Shown here piece after piece: positions 28,119 through 35,545 of a stretch of 64,000 bases of DNA (position 1 is the stretch's first letter; each line of letters begins with the position of its first letter). Below the pieces are notes generated by a model. The model saw only the letters and a program-made list of their open reading frames with translations. It was not told the origin of the DNA and did no database searches. This DNA is from Actinomycetospora sp. NBRC 106378 (GTDB lineage Bacteria > Actinomycetota > Actinomycetes > Mycobacteriales > Pseudonocardiaceae): assembly GCF_030269685.1 (NCBI RefSeq), contig NZ_BSTT01000002.1, positions 620,001 to 684,000 on the forward strand, written 5' to 3'. A program made the translations under genes and the position numbers.

Positions 28119-29263
28119 GGGATCAGCCGCTTCGAGAGGATCTCCAGCTGGATCTCGTCGGTGCCGCCGCCGATACGCAGGATCCGGACGTCGCGCTCGT
28201 GCCGCACGATCGGCGTCTCCTCGAGGTAGCCGGCGCCGCCGAAGAGCTGCAGCGCCTCGTCCACGACGTGGTCGGCGACCTTCGCGGCGAAGTACTTCGC
28301 GGCCGCCACCGAGCGGCCGGCCTCCGGGTGATCACGGTCGAGGCGGTCGGCGGCCTGGTAGGTCAGCGCGCGGGCGGCCTCGAGCTCGACCTCCGCGGCC
28401 GCGATGCGGTGGCGGATCGTCTGCAGGTGGGTCAGGGGGGCGCCGGCGACCTCCCGGCCCTTCACGTACTCGGTGACCATGGTCAGCGCCTCGGCCGCGT
28501 GGCCGAGGCCCATCGCGGCCAGCACGACGCGCTCGAGCTGGAACGCCGCCATGATCTGGTAGAAGCCGCGGTTCTCGGCGCCGAGCACGGCGTCGGCCGG
28601 CACCTCGACACCGTCGAGGACCACCTCGCGGGTGTCCGAGGAGTGCCAGCCGAGCTTGCGCAGCGGCTGCCCGACCGACAGGCCCGGCGTGTCGGCGGGG
28701 ACGACGAACGTGGTGATCCCGCGGTGACCGGTGGCCTCCGTACGGGCCCCGATCACCAGGACGTCGGCGATGCCGGCGTTGGTGATGTACATCTTGCGGC
28801 CGTCGATCCGCCAGCCGGTCTCGGTGCGGACCGCCTTCGTCGTGATGCCCGCGACGTCCGACCCGGCCCCGGGCTCGGTCACCGCGATGGATGCGATCGC
28901 CGTGCCCGTCGCGATGCGCTCGACCCAGTCCTGGCGCTGCTGCGGGGTGCCGTGGCGCACGAGGTGCGGACCGGCCATGTAGGCGCTGACGAGGGCGCCG
29001 ACCGCGATCCCGCCGCACGCCCGGGCGAGCTCCTCGGCGAGGACGGTGACGGCGGTGTTCTCGCCGCCCTCGCCCGCGGACCCGCCGAACTCGGCCGGAG
29101 TCAGCAGGCCGAGCAGTCCGGCGGCGCCCATCTCCTTCCAGAGCCCCTCCGGCGGGTGGCCCTGGCTCTCGGACTCCACGACGACGGGACGGATCCGTTC
29201 GTCGGTGAAGCGGCGGACCGCCGCGCGGAAGTCCTCGTGCACCTCGTCGAGCTCGAACGCCAC
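28115..29263 (-). CDS. Acyl-CoA dehydrogenase (isovaleryl/FadE19-like)
   Basis: 382 aa flavoprotein. IASIAVTEPGAGSDVAGITTKA and WRIDGRKMYITNAG are the FAD/substrate signatures; LQLFGGAGYLEETPIVRHERDVRILRIGGGTDEIQ closes the family pattern and includes the flavin-binding loop. The GTG at 29263 is preferred to the GTG five codons earlier because GGAG lies eight bases upstream. It is the first gene of the six-gene operon, under the promoter and operator at 29279-29328. The context suggests isovaleryl-CoA or a similar branched acyl-CoA as substrate. Confidence 0.92.
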   Translation of the reverse strand: MAFELDEVHEDFRAAVRRFTDERIRPVVVESESQGHPPEGLWKEMGAAGLLGLLTPAEFGGSAGEGGENTAVTVLAEELARACGGIAVGALVSAYMAGPHLVRHGTPQQRQDWVERIATGTAIASIAVTEPGAGSDVAGITTKAVRTETGWRIDGRKMYITNAGIADVLVIGARTEATGHRGITTFVVPADTPGLSVGQPLRKLGWHSSDTREVVLDGVEVPADAVLGAENRGFYQIMAAFQLERVVLAAMGLGHAAEALTMVTEYVKGREVAGAPLTHLQTIRHRIAAAEVELEAARALTYQAADRLDRDHPEAGRSVAAAKYFAAKVADHVVDEALQLFGGAGYLEETPIVRHERDVRILRIGGGTDEIQLEILSKRLIP

Positions 29264-29278
29264 GCTGCATCTCCGCAC

Positions 29279-29300
29279 TTCGACCGACCGGTCGGACGAA
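29279..29300. promoter_or_regulatory. 22-bp TetR-type operator
   Basis: TTCG-A-CCGACCGGTCGG-A-CGAA is a palindrome with a perfect 12-bp core (29284-29295) and one mismatched pair. It lies in the 78-bp divergent spacer between the acyl-CoA dehydrogenase and tetR genes and covers the predicted transcription start of the operon. This is the classical layout for autoregulated TetR repression relieved by an acyl-CoA. Confidence 0.8.
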
Positions 29301-29328
29301 AGTAGGCTGGCTCACAGGTCGAGGTCAA
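29299..29328 (-). promoter_or_regulatory. Promoter of the acyl-CoA catabolic operon
   Basis: Read on the minus strand, TTGACC (29328-29323) and TACTTT (29304-29299) are spaced by 18 bases, a good vegetative sigma-70-type match. The -10 box touches the TetR palindrome, so repressor binding would block open complex formation. Confidence 0.65.
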
Positions 29329-29341
29329 CCGTCTAGGGTCG

Positions 29342-29944
29342 GTGGATGTGACACCGCGAGCGAACGGCTCCCGAGCGGAGGAGCAGCGACAGCGCATCCT
29401 CGCGGCGGCCGTCGGGGTGTTCAGCCGGCAGGGATACCGCGCGACCTCGATGAACGACGTCGCCGCCGGGGTCGGGTTGTCCAAGCCGACGCTGTACCAC
29501 TACGTGCGCACGAAGCAGGATCTGCTGGTCCAGATCTACGAGCAGGTCCTCGACGAGAGCCTGGCGTCGGCCCGCGCGATCGTGGCGGCGGCCCCGACCC
29601 CGCTGGACGCGGTGCGCGACCTCATCGTCGAGCGGGTGGCCTACACCTGCGAGCACCGGGACCTGCTGAAGATCTGCTTCGAGGAGGAGTCCGAGCTCCC
29701 GCCCGAGCTCGCGTGGCCCGTCCTGGAGCGGCGGCGCGCCTTCGAGGCGGTGGTGCTCGAGGCGGTCGAGGCGCACCTGGCCGCGAGCGGCACGGTGCTG
29801 CCGATGCCGCCGAAGGTGTACGTCAACACCTGCCTCGGCGCCGCCAACTGGGCCTACAAGTGGTTCCACGCCGACGGGCCGTCGAGCCCGCGGGTGCTGG
29901 GGGAGCAGGTCGCGGCCGTGCAGCTGGCGGTGCTGGGCGGCTGA
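29342..29944 (+). CDS. TetR-family regulator of the acyl-CoA operon
   Basis: 200 aa. The N-terminal helix-turn-helix is clear: RQRILAAAVGVFSRQGYRATSMNDVAAGVGLSKPTLYHYVRTKQDLL. The C-terminal ligand domain (about residues 70-200) is typical of regulators binding acyl-CoA. GTG at 29342 or 29348 starts it. The divergent gene and the palindrome between them make it the likely repressor of the operon and of itself. The position matches Rv2506 of M. tuberculosis relative to its operon (inference from synteny). Confidence 0.92.
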   Translation: MDVTPRANGSRAEEQRQRILAAAVGVFSRQGYRATSMNDVAAGVGLSKPTLYHYVRTKQDLLVQIYEQVLDESLASARAIVAAAPTPLDAVRDLIVERVAYTCEHRDLLKICFEEESELPPELAWPVLERRRAFEAVVLEAVEAHLAASGTVLPMPPKVYVNTCLGAANWAYKWFHADGPSSPRVLGEQVAAVQLAVLGG

Positions 29945-29960
29945 GGTGCTGGGCGGCTGA
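29902..29960 (+). repeat. tetR 3' end with tandem 16-bp repeat
   Basis: GGTGCTGGGCGGCTGA occurs twice head-to-tail (29929-29944 and 29945-29960), the first copy containing the tetR stop codon. A third copy of this unit, with the preceding GGAGCAGGTCGCGG (29902-29915), recurs at 31025-31055 on the other side of the DUF559-type gene. This indicates local duplication of the tetR end. Confidence 0.85.
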
Positions 29961-30016
29961 TCGTGGAGTGCGGCATCCTGCGTCACCGGTGACGCACTCC
30001 GCCGCACTCACGATCA
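29958..30016. terminator. Long bidirectional hairpin after tetR
   Basis: TGATCGTG-G-AGTGCGGC (29958-29974) pairs with GCCGCACTCACGATCA (30001-30016) with one bulged base, and the inner GCGTCACCGGTGACGC (29980-29995) is itself a perfect palindrome. It ends exactly at the stop of the convergent gene. Terminator use for both genes is likely. A diverged copy of its middle part lies at 30977-31021. Confidence 0.8.
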
Positions 30017-30919
30017 GGAGCGCGCGGCGAGGACCTGACGAAGGCCGTCGATGAACACCTCCGGCGAGCCGGTCAGCTCGTACCAGTTGGTGCGGATCAC
30101 GGTCCATCCGGCGGCCGCGAGGGCGTTCTGGCGCCGCGCGTCGTGGAGGAAGGCGCGCAGATCGCGGTGGTAGGCCCAGCCGTCGATCTCCACGATGACC
30201 TTCTCGCGCCGGAACGCCACGTCGGCGACCGCCCGTCCGAACCCGGGGAGGTCCAGCTCGAGGTTCGCGGTCCACCCCCGGATGCCCTCCGCCGTCATGG
30301 TGCGGTGCGCCCGCCGTTCGGCCTCCGAGACCGCTCCGCCCGCGGCGAGGGCCAGCAGCCGGGTGACCACCGGCCGTCCTCGTCGTCGCGGTCGGGCCTC
30401 GTGGAGCCGCTCGAGGATGGGGAGCGCGACCATCCGGCGCTGCAGCGCCGTGTCCATGACCCGCGCGCCCTCGACCCGGCCCAGCGCCGCCGCCGTGTCG
30501 AGCACGGTGTGCGGGACCGTGGTCACCCGGACACCACGCTTCGTGTCGCTCGCCGCGCGGGGCACGACCCGCCGCACGATGCGGACGCCCGGTCGTGCCC
30601 GGTGCTGGTGTCTGGGAGCGACCGCGACGTCGATGACGTCCGGGCAGCGATCGATCAGCCCGTGCCACCATGCGGCTGCCGGGCCCACCAGGACGGCGTC
30701 CCCGCCCAGTGAGAGCAGGGCGGCCCGGACGAGGACGGCAGGCGTCCGGCGGTGCGACCCGAGCAGGTAGACCCGGTGGGCGAGCCGTGTCCACTCGCCG
30801 GCCGCCACCTTGCGGCGCACGGTCGTGTGGCTGTAGCCGCACTCCAGCGCCTGGCCGAGGGTGATGGCGCCGTCCTGGTCACGCACGGTCCGATGCAGAC
30901 GCTTCTCGTCGAGGCTCAC
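30014..30919 (-). CDS. DUF559-type protein with N-terminal AbiEi-like region
   Basis: 301 aa from GTG at 30919. The N-terminal 60 residues (DGAITLGQALECGYSHTTVRRKVAAGEWTRLAHRVYLLG) resemble the winged-helix region found in AbiEi-type antitoxins. The C-terminal 100 residues (VIVEIDGWAYHRDLRAFLHDARRQNALAAAGWTVIRTNW) match the DUF559/Vsr-like endonuclease fold with the E-x-D-G and later conserved residues. Such genes are abundant and repeat-prone in actinobacteria; their job is unclear. It is bracketed by diverged direct repeats (29965-30009 and 30977-31021), which suggests past mobility. No toxin or antitoxin partner is seen. Confidence 0.75.
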   Translation of the reverse strand: MSLDEKRLHRTVRDQDGAITLGQALECGYSHTTVRRKVAAGEWTRLAHRVYLLGSHRRTPAVLVRAALLSLGGDAVLVGPAAAWWHGLIDRCPDVIDVAVAPRHQHRARPGVRIVRRVVPRAASDTKRGVRVTTVPHTVLDTAAALGRVEGARVMDTALQRRMVALPILERLHEARPRRRGRPVVTRLLALAAGGAVSEAERRAHRTMTAEGIRGWTANLELDLPGFGRAVADVAFRREKVIVEIDGWAYHRDLRAFLHDARRQNALAAAGWTVIRTNWYELTGSPEVFIDGLRQVLAARS

Positions 30920-30976
30920 GTGGGTTCTGACGGTGCCCCGGCGTCCACGGATCCATCGGATCTCCAGCGCGAGCCC

Positions 30977-31055
30977 GGAGTGCAGCGGAATGCGCCACCA
31001 GTGACGCACTTCGCCGCACTCGACGGAGCAGGTCGCGGCGGTGCTGGGCGGCTGA
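30977..31055 (+). repeat. Second copy of flanking repeats (hairpin segment and tetR end)
   Basis: 30977-31021 matches 29965-30009 at 37 of 45 ungapped positions. 31025-31055 matches the end of tetR: 14 identical bases, then the 16-bp GGTGCTGGGCGGCTGA unit, with a 12-bp internal deletion. Both lie in the same orientation as the originals, but in the opposite order (hairpin segment first). Confidence 0.75.
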
Positions 31056-31107
31056 CCGGGCCCCGGACGGCGGGTTGCGCGCGATCGGAGCACGATCTCC
31101 GTTCGTG

Positions 31108-32589
31108 ATGAGCCTCGGACGGCGGCTGGGTGTCGCCCTCGCAGCGGTGTCGGTGCTGGCCGGGTGCTCCACCGGCTCACCGCCTGCCCCGGCCCCGGCC
31201 CCGGCCCCGGCGACGGTCGCGCCCTACCCCGCGCCGGAGGTGCCGGCGTCCGGGGCGGGGCTGGTGCTGCCACCGATCTCCGGCGCGGCACCCGTCACCG
31301 CGGCGCCGTCCGGCGGAGTACGGCCGGGGGCGGACTGGACGACCTACCACGGGGACGCCGCCCGCGACGGCTACGTCGCGTCCGGCCCCGACCCGTCGTC
31401 GCCGGCGCTGGCGTGGCAGACCCCGCTCGACGGGAAGGTCTACGGGAGCCCCGTCGTCGTGGCCGGGGAGGTCGTCGCCGCGACCGAGGGCGGGTCGGTC
31501 TACGGCCTCGACGCGGTGAGCGGGGCGGTGCGGTGGCGGACCCACCTGGCCGACCCGTTGCCCGGGTCCGCCCTGCCGTGCGGGAACATCGACCCGATCG
31601 GCATCACCGGGTCGCCGGCGTTCGACCCGGCCACCGATCAGGTCTTCGTCGCGACCACCGAGGCCGGCGTGCGCCACGAGCTCTACGCCGTGGATCCGGC
31701 GAACGGTGCGGTCCGGAGCCGCCGCGACGCCGACGTGCCCGGCGTCGACCCGGCCACGCATCTCCAGCGCGGCGCCCTCCTCGTCTCGCGCGGCACCGTC
31801 TACGTCCCCTACGGCGGCAACTACGGCGACTGCGGGCAGTACCGCGGGAGCGTCGTCGGGCTCCCGACGACGGGTGGCGGCGCGGCGACGACGTTCGTGG
31901 TCCCGACCGGGCGCGAGGCGGGCATCTGGGCCGCGTCGGGTCCGGCCGGCCTGCCCAACGGCGACGTCGTCGTCACCACGGGCAACGGCGAGGCGACGTC
32001 CGGGGACTGGGACCACAGCGACTCGGTGCTGCGGCTCTCGTCGTCCCTGGCGCTCGTCGACGGGTTCGCTCCCGTCGACTGGGCGCAGGAGAACTCGGTC
32101 GACGCCGACCTCGGGTCGACCGGTCCGGTGCTCCTCCCGGGGACGCACCTGGCGGTCGCAGCCGGGAAGGGCGGCGGGGTGTTCCTCGTCGACCTGTCCG
32201 GGCTCGGTGGCGTCGGCGGGCAGAAGGCCGCGCTGCAGGGCTGCGAGTCCTATGGCGGTGGGGCGGCCGCCCCGGTGCAGGGCGGGGGAGCGGTGGCCTA
32301 TCTGCCGTGCAGCTCCGGTCTGCTGCAGGTGCGCGTCGGTCCCGACGGGGCGTTGGCCGCCGGCTGGCGGGCGCCCGCCCAGGTGACGGGGTCGCCGGTC
32401 GTCGTCGGCAGCACGGTGTGGTCGCTCCAGCAGGACGGCGCGCTGATCGGGCTCGACGCGGCGACGGGGACGCAGCGCGCGACGCTGTCGGTCGGGGACG
32501 CGACCCGCTTCGCGACCCCGGCGGTCAGCGGCAACGCGCTCTTCCTCCCGACCTCCCGCGGCGTCTCGGCGGTCCGGCTGGCGCCGTGA
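31108..32589 (+). CDS. Lipoprotein with PQQ-like beta-propeller
   Basis: 493 aa. RRLGVALAAVSVLAGC is a lipoprotein signal with an LAGC lipobox, followed by a Pro-Ala repeat linker. The rest is built from PQQ-type propeller blades (GKVYGSPVVVAGEVVAATEGGSVYGLDAVSGAVRWRT and, near the end, GALIGLDAATGTQRATLS). No catalytic Asp/Ca site of true quinoprotein dehydrogenases is evident, so a binding or scaffold role at the cell surface is more likely. ATG at 31108 starts the signal; starts at 31105 or 31075 are possible. Confidence 0.85.
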   Translation: MSLGRRLGVALAAVSVLAGCSTGSPPAPAPAPAPATVAPYPAPEVPASGAGLVLPPISGAAPVTAAPSGGVRPGADWTTYHGDAARDGYVASGPDPSSPALAWQTPLDGKVYGSPVVVAGEVVAATEGGSVYGLDAVSGAVRWRTHLADPLPGSALPCGNIDPIGITGSPAFDPATDQVFVATTEAGVRHELYAVDPANGAVRSRRDADVPGVDPATHLQRGALLVSRGTVYVPYGGNYGDCGQYRGSVVGLPTTGGGAATTFVVPTGREAGIWAASGPAGLPNGDVVVTTGNGEATSGDWDHSDSVLRLSSSLALVDGFAPVDWAQENSVDADLGSTGPVLLPGTHLAVAAGKGGGVFLVDLSGLGGVGGQKAALQGCESYGGGAAAPVQGGGAVAYLPCSSGLLQVRVGPDGALAAGWRAPAQVTGSPVVVGSTVWSLQQDGALIGLDAATGTQRATLSVGDATRFATPAVSGNALFLPTSRGVSAVRLAP

Positions 32590-32672
32590 CCCGTCGTCGG
32601 GAAGGAGGACCGGAACCGGCCGCCTCCGTCGCTACGGTTCTCCCACCAGCGACGACCAGGGAGGAACCGTCC

Positions 32673-33227
32673 ATGAGCACCGACCCGAGCACCCTGACCG
32701 GTGAGCGGCGCGATCTCGTCGAGACCCTGACGATGCACCGCGCCCTGTTCCTGCAGACGCTGCAGGGGCTCACCGAGGAGCAGGCGCGGACCCGGACGAC
32801 GTTCTCGCTGCTCAACCTGGCGGGCCTCGTCAAGCACGTCGCGCAGACGGAGGCGGGCTGGCTGGAGTTCGCGAAGCACGGGCCGTCGGCGATGCCGATG
32901 GAGTGGCCGGACGTGGACATGACCGACCCGGTGATCCAGGAACGGATCGCGTCCGGGGACATGCGCCACGACGAGTTCAACCTGCTCGGCGACGAGACGC
33001 TCGACGGCATGCTGGCGTACTACGCGAAGGTCGCCGACGAGACCGACGCCTACGTCGCGACGGCCGACCTCGACGTGTCGTGGCCGCTCCCAAAGGCGCC
33101 GTGGTTCACCCCCGGCGCGACGAGGTCGGTGCGGCGGGTGGCGATGCACATCGTCGCGGAGACCGCCCAGCACGCCGGGCACGCCGACTTCCTGCGCGAG
33201 GCGATCGACGGGGCGCGGACGATGTGA
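32673..33227 (+). CDS. DinB-family protein
   Basis: 184 aa. LVETLTMHRALFLQTLQGLTEEQAR, NLAGLVKHVAQTEAGWLEF and VAMHIVAETAQHAGHADFLREAI supply the three His of the DinB/YfiT four-helix metal site. Actinobacterial members include mycothiol-dependent transferases, so thiol transfer is possible but unproven. ATG at 32673 follows AGGGAGGAACC. It is monocistronic. Confidence 0.88.
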   Translation: MSTDPSTLTGERRDLVETLTMHRALFLQTLQGLTEEQARTRTTFSLLNLAGLVKHVAQTEAGWLEFAKHGPSAMPMEWPDVDMTDPVIQERIASGDMRHDEFNLLGDETLDGMLAYYAKVADETDAYVATADLDVSWPLPKAPWFTPGATRSVRRVAMHIVAETAQHAGHADFLREAIDGARTM

Positions 33228-33241
33228 GCCCCGGGACAGGA

Positions 33242-33289
33242 ACGAGCGGGCCGTCCGTCACGCAAGACCGTGATGAACGGCCCGTTCGT
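33242..33289. terminator. 21-bp arm hairpin between convergent genes
   Basis: The arms at 33242-33262 and 33269-33289 pair at 18 of 21 positions around the loop CAAGAC. It sits between the DinB and GNAT stops and fits a bidirectional terminator. Confidence 0.8.
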
Positions 33290-33293
33290 CCGG

Positions 33294-33743
33294 TCAGGAG
33301 GAGGGCGTCACCGCCGTGTCGGTGACGCGCACGCGCCGGCGCAGCTCCCCGGTGTCGCGCGCGTCGAACCCCTGGCCGGCGAGCCAGGCCTGCACGCCCT
33401 CGCGGTCGGGGTGGTTCACCGGGACCACGTTGTAGACGTAGTTCAACGAGCGGGCCGCGGCCTCCTCGGCGAGCTTGTTCATCGCCCACGACCCCACCCC
33501 GTGTCCGCGGAAGGCCGGGACCACGGCGACGAGGACCTCGGCGTCGCCCCAGGTGTCGTCGAGTCGCCCGTACCCCGCGATCGAGCCGTCGGTGGTCGAG
33601 ACCTGCCACCACGCGTCGCCCAGGGCGTCGCCCTCGGACGGCGAGCCGAGCCCGTGCAGGGCAGGCCCGGCGGGGGAGAAGGCGTCGGCCTTCGTGGCGT
33701 CCCACACCGGCGTCGGCTCCGCCGTCCACGTCCACTCGCCCAC
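33294..33743 (-). CDS. GNAT N-acetyltransferase
   Basis: 149 aa. VLVAVVPAFRGHGVGSWAMNKLAEEA is the acetyl-CoA binding motif (R-G-x-G-x-G/A), followed by YVYNVVPVNHPDREGVQAWLAGQGFDARD. GTG at 33743 has GGAGG nine bases upstream and begins just before the domain; the frame is open further upstream but without a good site. It is divergent from boxC. The acceptor is unknown. Confidence 0.8.
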   Translation of the reverse strand: MGEWTWTAEPTPVWDATKADAFSPAGPALHGLGSPSEGDALGDAWWQVSTTDGSIAGYGRLDDTWGDAEVLVAVVPAFRGHGVGSWAMNKLAEEAAARSLNYVYNVVPVNHPDREGVQAWLAGQGFDARDTGELRRRVRVTDTAVTPSS

Positions 33744-33774
33744 CGTCGACCACCTCCATGACTGTCTACGGGTC

Positions 33775-33803
33775 TTCCCCACTGCGTCACAGCGTCGTAG
33801 AAT
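33775..33803 (+). promoter_or_regulatory. Candidate promoter of the box operon
   Basis: TAGAAT (33798-33803) is a good -10 box, with TTCCCC (33775-33780) 17 bases upstream as a weak -35. It lies 31 bp before the boxC GTG, within the 91-bp divergent spacer. Regulator unknown; no TGCA-type BoxR repeat is seen. Confidence 0.4.
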
Positions 33804-33834
33804 GTGGTCCAGACGACAAGGGGGAGGTCCCACG

Positions 33835-35544
33835 GTGACGGTCCTGGACGAGCCGGTCAACGCGACCGCTGCTCCCGAGCGGGTCCCGCACGTCGACTTC
33901 GACACGAGCCCGGACCGCTACCGGCACTGGCGCTTCACCGTCGACGGCGACACCGCGACGGTCTACCTCGACGTCGACGAGGCCGGCGGCCTGGTCCCGG
34001 GCTACGAGCTGAAGCTGAACTCGTACGACCTCGGCGTCGACATCGAGCTCCACGACCTCACGCAGCGGCTGCGCTTCGAGCACCCGCAGGTCCGCAGCAT
34101 CGTGCTGACCAGCGGCAAGGACTCGAACTTCTGCGCCGGCGCGAACATCCGGATGCTGGCCGGGTCGAGCCACCCGTGGAAGGTGAACTTCTGCAAGTTC
34201 ACCAACGAGACCCGCAACGGCATCGAGGACATGTCGGCGGCCGGCCAGACCTGGATCGCCGCGCTCAACGGCACCGCGGCCGGCGGCGGCTACGAGATGG
34301 CCCTGGCCTGCGAGCGGATCCTGCTCGTGGACGACCGGTCGAGCGCGGTCAGCCTCCCCGAGGTCCCCCTGCTCGGCGTGCTCCCCGGCACCGGCGGGCT
34401 GACCCGGGTGATCGACAAGCGCCGGGTGCGCAAGGACCGCGCCGACGTGTTCGCGACGAAGTCCGAGGGCTTCGGCGGGCGCAAGGCCGTCGAGTGGAAG
34501 CTCGTCGACGAGGCCGTCGCCCGCCGCGAGTGGGACCGGGTCGTCGCCGAGCGCGCCCAGGAGCTCAGGGGCGACCGGCCGGCCGACGCGCAGGGCGTGG
34601 CCCTCACCCCGCTGCAGCGCACCGTCACCGACGACGCGATCACCTACGACCACGTGCGCGCCACGATCGACCGGGACGCCCGGACGGCCACGCTCGTCGT
34701 CGCGGTGCCCGACACGCTCACCGACGACCCGCAGCAGCTCCACGACCAGGGCGCGCAGCACCCGCTCCTCGCGATCGTCCGCGAGCTCGACGACGCCATC
34801 CTGCGGCTGCGCACCAACGAGCTCGAGATCGGCACGTGGCTGATCCTCACCGAGGGCACCGTCGACGCCGCGCTCGCCGCCGACCGGCTGATCGCCGAGC
34901 ACCAGGACGACTGGCTCGTCGCCGAGACCACCCGGTTCCTCAAGCGCACGCTCAAGCGGCTCGACGTCACCAGCCGCAGCCTCATCGCGCTGATCGAGCC
35001 GGGCAGCTGCTTCGCCGGGCCGTTCCTCGAGCTGGCCCTGGCCTGCGACCGGCAGTACATGCTCGAGGGCACCTTCGAGGAGGCCGAGGACGCGACGCTG
35101 CCCAGCGGTGCCGCCGCGACCGAGCCGGCCACGCTCGTCGTCACGCAGGCGCAGTTCGGCACGTTCCCGATGGGGAACGGGCTCTCGCGGCTGGAGTCCC
35201 GGTTCTACGGCGAGTCGCTGGACGGGATCCCGCGCGACGAGCCCCTCACGGGTGCCGATGCCGACGACGCGGGCCTCGTCACCGACGCCCCCGACGACAT
35301 CGACTGGACCGACGAGATCCGCATCCTGCTCGAGGAGCGGGCCTCGCTGAGCCCCGACGCCTTGACCGGCATGGAGGCGAACCACCGGTTCGTCGGCCCC
35401 GAGACCATGGAGACCCGGATCTTCGGCCGCCTCACGGCCTGGCAGAACTGGATCTTCATCCGGCCCAATGCGAGCGGCCCCGAGGGCGCGCTGCGCAAGT
35501 ACGGCACCGGCCGCAAGGCCGACTTCGACCAGAAGCGAGTGTGA
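33835..35544 (+). CDS. boxC: 2,3-epoxybenzoyl-CoA dihydrolase
   Basis: 569 aa, matching the unusual length of BoxC, which is made of two crotonase-like halves. The first half has SGKDSNFCAGANIRMLAG (oxyanion-hole Ala-Gly region) and ALNGTAAGGGYEMALACERILLVDD; the second has IEPGSCFAGPFLELALACDRQYML and QAQFGTFPMGNGLSRLESRFYG. It opens the epoxide ring of 2,3-epoxybenzoyl-CoA to a dehydroadipyl-CoA semialdehyde plus formate. GTG at 33835 follows GGGGGAGG. It is first in the boxC-boxB-ligase operon, overlapping nothing, with boxB one base after its stop. Confidence 0.93.
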   Translation: MTVLDEPVNATAAPERVPHVDFDTSPDRYRHWRFTVDGDTATVYLDVDEAGGLVPGYELKLNSYDLGVDIELHDLTQRLRFEHPQVRSIVLTSGKDSNFCAGANIRMLAGSSHPWKVNFCKFTNETRNGIEDMSAAGQTWIAALNGTAAGGGYEMALACERILLVDDRSSAVSLPEVPLLGVLPGTGGLTRVIDKRRVRKDRADVFATKSEGFGGRKAVEWKLVDEAVARREWDRVVAERAQELRGDRPADAQGVALTPLQRTVTDDAITYDHVRATIDRDARTATLVVAVPDTLTDDPQQLHDQGAQHPLLAIVRELDDAILRLRTNELEIGTWLILTEGTVDAALAADRLIAEHQDDWLVAETTRFLKRTLKRLDVTSRSLIALIEPGSCFAGPFLELALACDRQYMLEGTFEEAEDATLPSGAAATEPATLVVTQAQFGTFPMGNGLSRLESRFYGESLDGIPRDEPLTGADADDAGLVTDAPDDIDWTDEIRILLEERASLSPDALTGMEANHRFVGPETMETRIFGRLTAWQNWIFIRPNASGPEGALRKYGTGRKADFDQKRV

Positions 35545-35545
35545 G

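Noticed and set aside
19882-33289. Hairpins after several genes as one REP-like family
   Set aside because: They share shape but not enough sequence to be called one repeat family by eye, except the pair around the DUF559 gene.
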